A stretch of DNA of 64,000 nucleotides from Bacteroidota bacterium (GTDB taxonomy: Bacteria; Bacteroidota; Bacteroidia; Flavobacteriales_F; PHOS-HE28). The DNA lies in NCBI GenBank assembly GCA_029573495.1, contig JAKQEI010000104.1:62001-126000 (forward strand), in the 5' to 3' direction. Made by a program: the position numbers and the translations under genes. This document shows positions 51,595 through 59,935 of the stretch, one piece after another. How positions within the stretch are numbered: the first letter of the stretch is position 1; each line of letters begins with the position of its first letter. Below the pieces are notes generated by a model. The model worked only from the letters and a program-made list of their open reading frames with translations, did not search any database and was not told the DNA's origin.

Positions 51595-52992
51595 TTAGAA
51601 AGGTTGTGTGAAATGTAGGAAGAAACCGTGCTGTGCCTGGTCGTTCACCGAATACTCCGCGCGCAACACCTGGTCATAGCTCGTCACCAGGTCGAGGCCG
51701 ATGCCGTTGCCATTGATCCACCGGTTGGCAAGGAAGTTCTGTGAGGCGTACCGACCGTCCCAAACGCGCCCAAGGTCGCTGTAGAGGTCCAGGTACAGGG
51801 CGATGTAGAAGGTGCGGAAGGCCTCCATGGGGATGTGCTCCAGCCGATAGGTCCGGGGCTTGATCAGCTGGAAGATGAGGTTCGCCTTGCCCAGGAAGAA
51901 GTGTTCCCCATCGATCACGTTATACTCGTACCCACGCACGTAGTGGCTGTAACCCAGGCCCTCCTGCACGAAGTAAGGGGGCGTGCCGAAGGTGTACTTG
52001 CCGCGTACCGAGAGTCCCAGCGTCCACTTCTCATGCAGGTGCAGCCAGCGCTTGGAGGTGGCGTACAGGGTGGTGATGTCCGGTGCGGCGATGTCCAGCA
52101 TGCCCAGCCCGTAACGGTCTAGGCGCGCTTCCTCATAGTGACCGCGGCGCGGGAAGGCGCGGAAATCGCGACGGTCCCATATGAAGGAATACCCCAGGGT
52201 GAGGAAGCGGGTCCTTGTGGCCGGCCCGTCGAAGTAGTCCAGCGCCCGCTGGATGATGGTGTCCCGGACTTCCGCCTGGGTGTAACGCACGCGCCAGGTG
52301 TGCCTGATGTCATGGCTGCGGCGCAGGGTCATCTCCACATCGGCCTTCCATTGTTCGCGGTTGCTGCCCGCCGGTTCGCGGATCAGCGTGCGGATGTTGT
52401 CCACGGTCCCGGTGTTGATCTCGCTCTGTTCCTCGTAGCTCACCCCGGCGCTGATGCCCCAGCGTTGATCGCGGGTGAGGTTGGGCACCTTGTAGCGCAG
52501 GGCGAACTGGCGGGTATAGCCGAACTGCGCCTTGATGTAGCCGGTCTCGTTGCGGCCGCGCAGGTTGTACCGGTACAGGTACAGTCCATAGTTCACGCGG
52601 TCGAAGTCGCGTGTGAGCCACCAGGTGTTGAAGTTCGGATCAGCGAGGTCGAAGATGATGGCGGGCCACAGGTACCAGCGTTCGTTCACCGTCACCTCCA
52701 CCATCACGTGCCGTTGGTCCAGGTAGAGAGGGAGTACGGTCACGGTGTTGAAGAGCCCCGTGTTCATCAGGTTCTGCCGGCTGCGCTCCAGGCGTTGGTA
52801 CAGCGCTTCGTGGCCAAGCGTATCCCCCTCGAACACCACCAGTTCACGCAGGATGATCCGCGCCTTGGTCGTCCGGTTGCCGCTGATGGCGATGCCCACG
52901 ACCTCGACGACCGTATTCTCCGGAGCGGTCGGTTGCGCCATCGCAGGGCCGATCAGGATGAGCAGCAGGAACGGGAACAGGGCGCGGCGCAT
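51595..52992 (-). CDS. second Omp85-superfamily outer-membrane protein (BamA/TamA-like)
   Basis: A 465-residue protein with a signal peptide (LFPFLLLILIGPAMA), one POTRA domain (residues about 25-105, VEVVGIAISGNRTTKARIIL, LMNTGLFNTVTVLPL) and a barrel with the VRGYEYNVIDGEHF motif equivalent to the Omp85 VRGY loop, ending in FFLHFTQPF with a terminal Phe. A single POTRA separates it from BamA; TamA has three. It lies 3 bases from nadK and 9 bases from the CBS gene, so it is co-transcribed with them. It may insert a specific subset of outer-membrane proteins or export lipid; function unknown. Confidence 0.85.
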   Translation of the reverse strand: MRRALFPFLLLILIGPAMAQPTAPENTVVEVVGIAISGNRTTKARIILRELVVFEGDTLGHEALYQRLERSRQNLMNTGLFNTVTVLPLYLDQRHVMVEVTVNERWYLWPAIIFDLADPNFNTWWLTRDFDRVNYGLYLYRYNLRGRNETGYIKAQFGYTRQFALRYKVPNLTRDQRWGISAGVSYEEQSEINTGTVDNIRTLIREPAGSNREQWKADVEMTLRRSHDIRHTWRVRYTQAEVRDTIIQRALDYFDGPATRTRFLTLGYSFIWDRRDFRAFPRRGHYEEARLDRYGLGMLDIAAPDITTLYATSKRWLHLHEKWTLGLSVRGKYTFGTPPYFVQEGLGYSHYVRGYEYNVIDGEHFFLGKANLIFQLIKPRTYRLEHIPMEAFRTFYIALYLDLYSDLGRVWDGRYASQNFLANRWINGNGIGLDLVTSYDQVLRAEYSVNDQAQHGFFLHFTQPF

Positions 52993-53001
52993 GCCGGCTG
53001 A

Positions 53002-53664
53002 TCACAGGTTGATGAAGCGCATGAGCTCCTCATACCGACCGCGCAGGTCATCATGGAAACGGGAGCCCTGATACGTGGTCTTCACCATGATCTCATATCG
53101 CTCGAAGCTCTGTAGGATGTCGCTGACGTCCTCCCTGTTGATCTTCAGGGTCACCTCCAGGCGGTTGGTGTCCGGAAGGGTGTGGCTGTACACGCTCAGG
53201 ATCTTCGCGTCATTGCCCTCCACGATGCGGGCGATCTGGTGCAGGCTGTAATCGACCTGGTTCATCTCCAATACGAGGATGCTGCCCGGTTCATGGATGT
53301 TGGCCACGTCCGCCAATTTGCGCAGGGCCTCGTGTTCCGTGATGGCGCCCAGATAGCGCCCCATCTCGTCCAGCACCGGCACCACGGTGAGGCCACGTTC
53401 CGTGAAAAGCCGCATCACGTCGTAGATGTGCTGGTCTCCGCGGATGAAGGGGATCTCCACCTGGTCCATGACCCCGCTCACCGTGCCGTAGGCATCGTTC
53501 CGGTCCACCAGGTCCTGTTCGCGCACAAGGCCCACGAGTCGCCCGCCTTCCACCACCGGTAGATGCCCCACCTTGAACTCCTCCAGCCAGTCCAAGGCGC
53601 GGGAGACATCATCCTGCGGCCGCAGCGGCGGGATGTCCATGGTGATCAGGTCGATGGCGTGCAT
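53002..53664 (-). CDS. CBS domain pair protein with C-terminal ACT-like domain
   Basis: A 220-residue soluble protein. Two CBS domains: residues about 1-55 (MHAIDLITMDIPPLRP, VGHLPVVEGGRLVGLV) and 65-125 (GLTVVPVLDEMGRYLGAIT). The C-terminal part (GSILVLEMNQVDYSLHQIARIV, NRLEVTLKIN) resembles an ACT domain. Together these bind adenine nucleotides and perhaps amino acids to control partner proteins. First gene of the minus-strand cluster, divergent from pdxJ. Confidence 0.88.
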   Translation of the reverse strand: MHAIDLITMDIPPLRPQDDVSRALDWLEEFKVGHLPVVEGGRLVGLVREQDLVDRNDAYGTVSGVMDQVEIPFIRGDQHIYDVMRLFTERGLTVVPVLDEMGRYLGAITEHEALRKLADVANIHEPGSILVLEMNQVDYSLHQIARIVEGNDAKILSVYSHTLPDTNRLEVTLKINREDVSDILQSFERYEIMVKTTYQGSRFHDDLRGRYEELMRFINL

Positions 53665-53695
53665 GTGCTGTCCCGTGGCCCCGCACCCATGACCT

Positions 53696-53703
53696 TACTT
53701 TTG
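53696..53703 (+). promoter_or_regulatory. promoter -7 element of pdxJ
   Basis: TACTTTTG exactly matches TAnnTTTG, 38 bases before the ATG at 53742. The gap is shared with the divergent CBS gene. Confidence 0.5.
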
Positions 53704-53741
53704 GCCACCGGTGACGGGTGGAACAAAGTAAGTGGATAGGG

Positions 53742-54455
53742 ATGACGCGGCTGAGCGTGAACATCAATAAGCTGGCCACATTGCGGAACGCGCGTGGCGG
53801 CAACAACCCGGACGTGGTGCGTTGGGCCCTGGATATCGAGCGTTTCGGCGCGCAGGGGATCACCGTGCATCCCCGTCCCGACGAACGGCACATCCGGCGG
53901 GCGGATGTCAGGGCCCTTCGCCCCTTGCTCACCACCGAGTTCAACATCGAAGGCTATCCTTCCGCGGACTTCATCACCCTGGTCCTGGAGGTGCGACCGC
54001 ATCAGGTCACCCTCGTTCCGGACCCGCCCGGTGTGCTGACGAGCAACGCGGGTTGGGATACGCGCACCCACCGGAAGGTGTTGAGGCAGGTGATCGCCCG
54101 TTTCAAGGACGCGGGCATCCGCACGTCCCTCTTCATGGGTACGGACACCGAGCTCATCGCACTGGCCGCCGAAGCAGGAACGGACCGCATCGAGCTCTAC
54201 ACCGAACCCTACGCCGCCAACTACCATCGTGACCGGGAAGCCGCCGTGGCACCATTCGCGGCAGCTGGCGCCCGCGCCCGGGAACTTGGCCTCGGCCTCA
54301 ACGCAGGTCATGATCTGGACCTCGCCAACCTGGCCTTCTTCAAGGCCATGGTCCCGGATCTGCTGGAGGTGTCCATCGGGCATGCTCTCGTCTGTGATGC
54401 GCTCACCTACGGCATGGAGAACACGGTACAGCTCTATCTCCGCGAACTAAGATGA
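53742..54455 (+). CDS. pdxJ: pyridoxine 5'-phosphate synthase
   Basis: Condenses 1-deoxyxylulose 5-phosphate with 3-amino-2-oxopropyl phosphate to give pyridoxine phosphate (vitamin B6). The 237-residue product has [16 protein letters not shown] at the N-terminus, then [39 protein letters not shown], and [12 protein letters not shown] near the C-terminus. The ATG at 53742 matches family starts; an in-frame ATG at 53718 would add eight residues. Its stop overlaps the hydrolase start by 4 bases. Confidence 0.96.
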   Translation: MTRLSVNINKLATLRNARGGNNPDVVRWALDIERFGAQGITVHPRPDERHIRRADVRALRPLLTTEFNIEGYPSADFITLVLEVRPHQVTLVPDPPGVLTSNAGWDTRTHRKVLRQVIARFKDAGIRTSLFMGTDTELIALAAEAGTDRIELYTEPYAANYHRDREAAVAPFAAAGARARELGLGLNAGHDLDLANLAFFKAMVPDLLEVSIGHALVCDALTYGMENTVQLYLRELR

Positions 54456-55249
54456 ATACGGTCGACCTCTTCTACCGGCGCTCGGGCCGGGAAGGCGCAA
54501 CGCCGATCGTGATCCTGCATGGCCTCTTCGGTACCAGCGACAACTGGGGATCCGTGGGTCGTGAGTTGGCGGAACCATCGGATCCGAACATTCCTGCGCT
54601 GGACGTCATCCTCGTGGACCTGCGCGACCATGGAAGATCACCACACACCGAGGCGATCTCCTATCCGATCATGGCCGCGGATGTGCACGCCCTGTTCGAG
54701 AAACTCGGCCTTCAGAACGTTGTGCTCGTGGGGCATAGCATGGGCGGGAAAACGGCGATGACCTTCGCACAGCATTGGCCCGAACTGCTCAAGAAGCTGG
54801 TGGTCATCGACATCGGGCCGCGTGAGCACCAGAACAATCAGGCGCACATCGTGGAGGCATTGCGCACCACGGACCTCTCACCCGGTCGAACACGCAAGGA
54901 GGTGGAGGCGCATATCAGCACCCTGGTCAAGGAGCCCGGTGTGGTGCAGTTCCTGATGAAGAACCTGTACTGGCATACGGAGGATCGACTGGCCTGGCGC
55001 GTCAACGTACCGTTGCTGGACCGTGAGCTACCGGCCATCCTGGCGGCGATCGGTCCGGATAAGGTGTCCGTACCCACCATCTTCATCCGGGGCGGTCAAA
55101 GCGGCTACATCCTCCGCGAGGACATCCCGGCGATCAAGGAGCAGTTCCCGAACAGCTTCGTGGAGACGGTACCCTATGCAGGACACTGGGTCCACGTTCA
55201 GGCACCGGATGAGGTGATCGCCGCCATCCGGTCAAGTGCCGCAGCATGA
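54452..55249 (+). CDS. alpha/beta hydrolase (YbfF-like)
   Basis: A 265-residue serine hydrolase. Motifs: [14 protein letters not shown] (oxyanion region), VDLRDHGRS, nucleophile elbow [15 protein letters not shown], and the catalytic histidine in [11 protein letters not shown]. The pattern matches YbfF-type esterases and thioesterases; substrate unknown. It overlaps pdxJ and the following secreted protein gene by 4 bases each (ATGA), so the three are one operon. Confidence 0.9.
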   Translation: MNTVDLFYRRSGREGATPIVILHGLFGTSDNWGSVGRELAEPSDPNIPALDVILVDLRDHGRSPHTEAISYPIMAADVHALFEKLGLQNVVLVGHSMGGKTAMTFAQHWPELLKKLVVIDIGPREHQNNQAHIVEALRTTDLSPGRTRKEVEAHISTLVKEPGVVQFLMKNLYWHTEDRLAWRVNVPLLDRELPAILAAIGPDKVSVPTIFIRGGQSGYILREDIPAIKEQFPNSFVETVPYAGHWVHVQAPDEVIAAIRSSAAA

Positions 55250-55875
55250 AGAGGGGTCTCATCTGTTCGTTGATCCTCGTCGCTACCGGCCTCGCGCGGG
55301 CGCAGGAGGGCTCGGACTACTTCGCGGGTATGGACCTGCACGATGGGTTGTACCTCACCTTCCAGGACTTCCGCAACAACGCGCCGTCGATCCCGATCGA
55401 TCGCGTGAAGGACGCCCAGGGCTTGACCGTGACCGACCTTCGGCGCGTTTCCGGGAAGTTGTACTGGAGCCCTGACACCGGCGCTCAGCAACCGATCGAT
55501 ATCCGCACGATCTGGGGCTTCTGCCAGAATGATGTCGTGTACATCGGTACGTCCAACGGCTTCTACCGCATCGGCCTCATGGGCAGTCTGTCGCACCTTG
55601 TGGTGGAGCAGACCTACCGTGACTGGGATCCCTACATGTACGGCTATCCGATGGGGGGCGTCACACGCACCGTGCTGGTGCAGCAGTTGCTCGACATGCA
55701 CAGCGGGCGCTTCCTGCCTTTCAACGCCGGCGGAATGGACGAAGCCCTTCAGCATGACCAGGTGCTTTCAGAAGAATTCCGCAACCTGCCCAGGAAGCGG
55801 CGCAACAGCACCGAGGCGCTCTTCCGTTTCCTTCGCCTGTATAACGAGCGCAACCCGCTCACCTTCCCGCAATGA
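55246..55875 (+). CDS. secreted protein of unknown function coupled to pdxJ and hydrolase
   Basis: A 209-residue protein with a signal peptide (LICSLILVATGLARAQ). I recognise no family. The mature part has DYFAGMDLHDGLYLTFQDFR, a mid-region GFCQNDVVYIGTSNGFYRIG of alternating strands, and a basic C-terminal NLPRKRRNSTEALFRFLRLY. A single Cys, no lipobox and no T9SS sorting signal; probably periplasmic. The start overlaps the hydrolase stop (ATGA). Confidence 0.7.
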   Translation: MKRGLICSLILVATGLARAQEGSDYFAGMDLHDGLYLTFQDFRNNAPSIPIDRVKDAQGLTVTDLRRVSGKLYWSPDTGAQQPIDIRTIWGFCQNDVVYIGTSNGFYRIGLMGSLSHLVVEQTYRDWDPYMYGYPMGGVTRTVLVQQLLDMHSGRFLPFNAGGMDEALQHDQVLSEEFRNLPRKRRNSTEALFRFLRLYNERNPLTFPQ

Positions 55876-55973
55876 TCCCTGTGGAACGATGGTCACGTGC
55901 GTGGCCACCTGCTTTGCGGCATGGGAATTGGCTGGAGCACCTTGACCCAACGAACCGTCAACGATAGGGGCGC

Positions 55974-55981
55974 TATTTTCG
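55974..55981 (+). promoter_or_regulatory. promoter -7 element of the nuclease gene
   Basis: TATTTTCG matches TAnnTTCG and ends 25 bases before the ATG at 56007, in the 131-base gap after the unknown secreted gene. Confidence 0.45.
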
Positions 55982-56006
55982 ACGCCCGCCCACACCCGGC
56001 ACACCG

Positions 56007-57047
56007 ATGAAGCTCCGTCTTTCCTTCCTGATCGTTACCTCCTTGTTCGCCACGCGCTCCTGGGCACAGGATCCGAAGAAGCAGTATGTCCCGGCGCTCG
56101 TGGGCTTCTACAACATCGAGAACCTCTATGACACGATCGATTCACCGGACACGGACGACCATGAGTTCCTGCCCACCGGCAGCAAGCAGTGGACCGGCGA
56201 CCGATATCGGCGGAAATTGGACCATAACGCCCGCGTGATCGCGGAGATGGGCAAGGACCTGCATCCACGCGGAGTGGCCATCCTCGGCCTGTGCGAAGTG
56301 GAGAACCGAACGGTGGTCCAGGACCTGGTGAACACCACCGCGCTCAAGGAGCGGCATTACGCGATCGTTCATGAGGACTCACCGGACCGCCGCGGTGTCG
56401 ATGTCGCCCTGATCCACGACCCGGAACTCTACCGCGTGTTCAACCACAGGTCCTACCGCCTGGCCATGGCTGACACGTCCTTCCGAACCCGTGACCAGTT
56501 GCTCGTGAGCGGTGTGCTCGACGGCGACACCACGCACGTTATCGTCTGTCACTGGCCATCACGCCGAGGGGGTGAGAAGCGTTCGGAGCCCAACCGGAAA
56601 GCGGCTGCGGAACTGGCCCGTCACATCATCGACTCCCTCCTCACCGAGAACAACAATGCGCACATCCTGCTCATGGGCGACCTGAACGATGACCCGGTGA
56701 ACGTGAGCGTTTCCCGGTTCGTGAACGCCACCGGCGACCGGAAGAAGGCCGTGGACAAGGTCTTCTTCAATGCGATGTACGAGCCCTACATGAAAGGGAT
56801 CGGTACACTGGCCTGGCGCGATTCCTGGAACCTGTTCGACCAGATCATACTCTCGCCGGCTCTCCTGACCGGAGCCGGAGGTCAGTACAAGTATTATGGC
56901 GTGCGGATCTTCAACGAAGGCTACCTGCGGCAGACCGAGGGGAACTTCGCGGGCTATCCGTTGCGGACCTACGTGGGCGATACCTATCAGGATGGCTTCA
57001 GCGACCACTTCCCGGTGTTCGTGATCCTGGTGAAGGAGTTGGAGTAG
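56007..57047 (+). CDS. secreted endonuclease/exonuclease/phosphatase family protein
   Basis: A 346-residue protein with a signal peptide (LSFLIVTSLFATRSWAQ). EEP-superfamily catalytic motifs are visible in order: VGFYNIENLYD, LGLCEVENRT, RRGVDVALIHDPE, VCHWPSRRGGEKRSEPNR, HILLMGDLNDDP and DGFSDHFPVFV, which supply the metal-binding Glu and Asp and the final catalytic His. Members cleave DNA, RNA or phosphodiesters. Given the TonB receptor and T9SS proteins on the opposite strand nearby, I read it as an envelope or extracellular nuclease. No T9SS sorting domain is seen, so it is likely periplasmic. Its stop lies 2 bases from the convergent gene. Confidence 0.9.
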   Translation: MKLRLSFLIVTSLFATRSWAQDPKKQYVPALVGFYNIENLYDTIDSPDTDDHEFLPTGSKQWTGDRYRRKLDHNARVIAEMGKDLHPRGVAILGLCEVENRTVVQDLVNTTALKERHYAIVHEDSPDRRGVDVALIHDPELYRVFNHRSYRLAMADTSFRTRDQLLVSGVLDGDTTHVIVCHWPSRRGGEKRSEPNRKAAAELARHIIDSLLTENNNAHILLMGDLNDDPVNVSVSRFVNATGDRKKAVDKVFFNAMYEPYMKGIGTLAWRDSWNLFDQIILSPALLTGAGGQYKYYGVRIFNEGYLRQTEGNFAGYPLRTYVGDTYQDGFSDHFPVFVILVKELE

Positions 57048-57049
57048 GG

Positions 57050-58405
57050 TCAGCGGACGATGATCCGTGCGACCCGGGTGGCACCGTCCACTTCGATGTG
57101 AAGCTGATAGGCACCCGGAGACAACCCATCGACGACCAGGCGGCCGACCGGGCGATCCAAATGATCTTGCTGCACGATGCGACCTTGCACGTCCGTCAGC
57201 TGATATCGCAACGCACCTGTACCGGAGGTGTGGATGGAGACCTGCTCACTGGCGGGGTTCGGGAATACGCTTATCAGCCCTGCGATGTGCTCTTCCACAC
57301 CGACGATCAACTCGATGTCCGCCTCGAAGCGCGGAAGCAGCACCATGTCTCCGGCGTAGAGCGCTATACCGGTGACCGTATAGGTGGCCCCGATGGTGGG
57401 GTAGTGGTAGTGGAGCAGGTCGTCGATGAAGAGCGACCCCTGGCCATTTCCAGCCGGCCAGTCGAAGTCGAAGGGGTCCGGTGCGTTCTGGCAGACAAGC
57501 TCCGGGACACGAACGAGCACGCTCTCCCATTGTTCTTCAGCCAGTGAGCCCATTTCCACCTCCACCGGTCCAGGTACTACGTGTCCGGAGCTGATCCGCT
57601 CCAGGTATTGGACGGCGATGATGCGGGTGCGTGAGAAGGCCCATGGATCATCCAGCCCGGAGAACTCGTCCACCGTACCGATCACCCGGACACTGTCGCC
57701 AGCGGCCAGGTCGGGATCGGCGGCGTACAGCACTTCGATACCGCTCCAAGGCCCGCTGCCAGCCTGGATGAAGACGCTGTTGGGCGCCACGGCCGTGACC
57801 ACACCCTGCGTGCGAACAAAGGCGAAGTTGAGCGGTGAGTAGCCATTGAACTCCTCGGTCTCCTGGATCTCCGCGATAGAGGCGGCTGTTGGTGCGGGCA
57901 GGGTGGAGGTGTTGATCGTCAGGTCATCGATGACGAGGGAGGAGCCATCCCCGGTCGCTTCCACATCGAACACGAACTCGGCATTGCTGGTGGTCGTCGT
58001 GGCCAGGACCGTCTGCAGTACGTACTGCCAGTCCGCGGTGTCGATCTGGAGCACCGTTCCATTCGGAGAGAAGCCACCGTTCTCCTCTCGGCCATCGAAC
58101 AAGCGTGTCCCGATCCGGCCACGCCCCCGCACCCAGTAGCGTACCTCGTAGATCCGATAAGCCTCGACGGGGAGTCCGGTGGTGGTCAGTGATGCAGGCT
58201 GGGCCAACCCCATGCGCATCGCACTCGTTCCGCCATGCACCGGATCGGTGATCTGGCTGATGCTGTCCAAGGGGATGGTGTTCTGCGATCCAACGAATCC
58301 CTCAGGTACAGCTTCCGTCCAGGCCTCGAAGCCGGATTGCAGGATGATCTGCGCATGGCCGGAGTGGCTCATAACAAGGCACAGGAGGATGAGGAATGCT
58401 CGCAT
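57050..58405 (-). CDS. T9SS-secreted protein with jelly-roll and OB-fold-like domains (paralogue 1)
   Basis: A 451-residue protein. Signal peptide (LILLCLVMSHSGHAQ), a carbohydrate-binding-like jelly roll (residues about 20-170, SGFEAWTEAVPEGFVGSQ, EVRYWVRGRG, LVIDDLTIN), an OB-fold-like segment (about 185-320, SPLNFAFVRTQGVVTAV, VFIQAGSGPWSGIEVL, AAGDSVRVIGTVDEF) and a T9SS type A sorting domain (SVFPNPASEQVSI to the end). The OB segment resembles the one fused to extracellular nucleases such as ExeM-type proteins. About collinear with the gene at 58554. Function inferred: surface binding of nucleic acid or glycan. A TAGCTTTG promoter element lies 13 bases before the start. Confidence 0.75.
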   Translation of the reverse strand: MRAFLILLCLVMSHSGHAQIILQSGFEAWTEAVPEGFVGSQNTIPLDSISQITDPVHGGTSAMRMGLAQPASLTTTGLPVEAYRIYEVRYWVRGRGRIGTRLFDGREENGGFSPNGTVLQIDTADWQYVLQTVLATTTTSNAEFVFDVEATGDGSSLVIDDLTINTSTLPAPTAASIAEIQETEEFNGYSPLNFAFVRTQGVVTAVAPNSVFIQAGSGPWSGIEVLYAADPDLAAGDSVRVIGTVDEFSGLDDPWAFSRTRIIAVQYLERISSGHVVPGPVEVEMGSLAEEQWESVLVRVPELVCQNAPDPFDFDWPAGNGQGSLFIDDLLHYHYPTIGATYTVTGIALYAGDMVLLPRFEADIELIVGVEEHIAGLISVFPNPASEQVSIHTSGTGALRYQLTDVQGRIVQQDHLDRPVGRLVVDGLSPGAYQLHIEVDGATRVARIIVR

Positions 58406-58418
58406 GGGTTCGTTCTCC

Positions 58419-58426
58419 CAAAGCTA
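58419..58426 (-). promoter_or_regulatory. promoter -7 element of T9SS paralogue 1
   Basis: The minus strand reads TAGCTTTG, an exact match to TAnnTTTG, 13 bases before the start codon. It is downstream of the terminator of the next gene, making this gene a separate unit. Confidence 0.5.
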
Positions 58427-58507
58427 GACCGTGGATGCGGACGCGACCACACGTCGGAGAAGTTCTTGGTGGGTCCCTACTGGTCCGATGACAATTGTCT
58501 GAACGGA

Positions 58508-58537
58508 AAGGGGCCGACCCTCGCAGGCCGGCCCCTT
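58508..58537 (-). terminator. terminator after T9SS paralogue 2
   Basis: On the minus strand AAGGGGCCG (58537-58529 side) pairs with CGGCCCCTT (58516-58508 side), a perfect 9-bp stem with a 12-base loop, followed by a short TTTCC run. It lies 16 bases after the stop of the 58554 gene. Confidence 0.6.
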
Positions 58538-58553
58538 CTGAAGGACGGATGGA

Positions 58554-59897
58554 TCAGTGCTGTACCGAGATGCGTTCCGTGCTGATACCAGCCTCGGTGC
58601 GAACGGTCAACAGGTAGACCCCGTTGGCCAGGTCACCAACGTTCAATACGGCATTATCGGTGGCGGTCACATCGTTCATGACCATGCGGCCGGCCGCATC
58701 CATCAGGACGAGTTCAGCACGACCTGATGCCGCCGGTAGCGTCACGCGCACCAGGTCCGTAGCAGGGTTCGGGAAGATGGCCACATGGATGTCCACGTTC
58801 TCCGTCACGCCGCTGCCTACGCTCACATCGTTCACATCGCGCGGCAGCACGCGCCAGGCGGAGAAGGAGAACTGCGTCGGGCCGGTGACGTTGTAGAACG
58901 CGCCCACGGTCGGGGTGTATTCGTAGAGCACATCATCCACCAGCATGCTGCCCAGCCAGTTCGTGATGGGCCACTCGGCGAAGTTGTTCGGTGCACCGGT
59001 GCATTCCACATCAGGGACGGTCACCAGTACCGATTCCCACTGCTCCTGCGAAGCGCTGGTCGGGTCAAGCACCTCCGGTGCGGGTTCGGCGTTCCCGGAA
59101 CTCATCACCATGAAGGCGCTCACGCCGGTCAATCGCGTGAATCCGAAGTTCTCCTGAACGCTCGCGGTCACTTCAACAAGGTCTCCGCGAACTGGAGCAT
59201 TCGTCGCATCGTTCACGAAGATCCCGTTCCAAGGGCCCGTGCCATCCTGCAGGAAGTAGCCCGTACCGGCCTTGGCTCCCGTGACGATCCCCATGGTGAT
59301 CACGTTCGTGTTCATCAGGGGCGAATCGCCGGAAGCGTCCTCCGTGTACTGGATCTCGTAGATCGTGGCTTCCGTCGGTGGGACCACGACGCCATCGGAG
59401 ATGGTCACATCGTCCACGACCAAATGGTCGGGGCCAACGGTGCCAAGGATCGAGAGGATGAACTCTGCTTCCGCCGTGGTCATTTCCGCAGAGACCGTCT
59501 GGGTCACCTCCTGCCAGTCAGCGGCTACGAGTTCAACGTAGTCGTTGTACGCGGCATAGCCTGAACCCGTGGGACGACCATCATAGATGCCGGTGCGGAT
59601 GCTGCCCGTGCCACGCACCCAGAAGGTGATGTCATAGGAGGCACCTGCGGTCACGCTCTGGGCGACCGTTGTGAAGCGCTTGTGGGTACCCGTGCTCAGT
59701 TGCAGGCGAACCGCGCTGCTGCCGCTGTGCGGGTTGTTCGTTTCCTGGAAGATGCTGTCCGTAGAGAGGTTGTTCCGGGCCCCCACGAATCCATCGGGCA
59801 GGCCGTCCGTCCAGGATTCCAGGTCACTGGTGAAGACCTGGGCGTTCATGCTGGTGGCACCGATCAGGAGCAGGGCGCCGAGGGTAATGTGTTTCAT
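58554..59897 (-). CDS. T9SS-secreted protein with jelly-roll and OB-fold-like domains (paralogue 2)
   Basis: A 447-residue protein paralogous to the 57050 gene along its whole length: LESWTDGLPDGFVGARN, SYDITFWVRGTG, YEIQYTEDASGDSPL, VITMGIVTGAKAGTGYFLQDG with GPWNGIFV, EQWESVLVTVPDVEC and a T9SS type A sorting domain (AIFPNPATDLVRVTL). Signal peptide LGALLLIGATSMNAQ. It lies downstream of the DUF5689-like lipoprotein and TonB receptor genes on the same strand, 38 bases away, and is followed by a terminator, so it is probably the last gene of that operon. Confidence 0.78.
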   Translation of the reverse strand: MKHITLGALLLIGATSMNAQVFTSDLESWTDGLPDGFVGARNNLSTDSIFQETNNPHSGSSAVRLQLSTGTHKRFTTVAQSVTAGASYDITFWVRGTGSIRTGIYDGRPTGSGYAAYNDYVELVAADWQEVTQTVSAEMTTAEAEFILSILGTVGPDHLVVDDVTISDGVVVPPTEATIYEIQYTEDASGDSPLMNTNVITMGIVTGAKAGTGYFLQDGTGPWNGIFVNDATNAPVRGDLVEVTASVQENFGFTRLTGVSAFMVMSSGNAEPAPEVLDPTSASQEQWESVLVTVPDVECTGAPNNFAEWPITNWLGSMLVDDVLYEYTPTVGAFYNVTGPTQFSFSAWRVLPRDVNDVSVGSGVTENVDIHVAIFPNPATDLVRVTLPAASGRAELVLMDAAGRMVMNDVTATDNAVLNVGDLANGVYLLTVRTEAGISTERISVQH

Positions 59898-59935
59898 GCG
59901 CGTTGGATGTTGGAGGTTAATGAATGGAACCGGCT

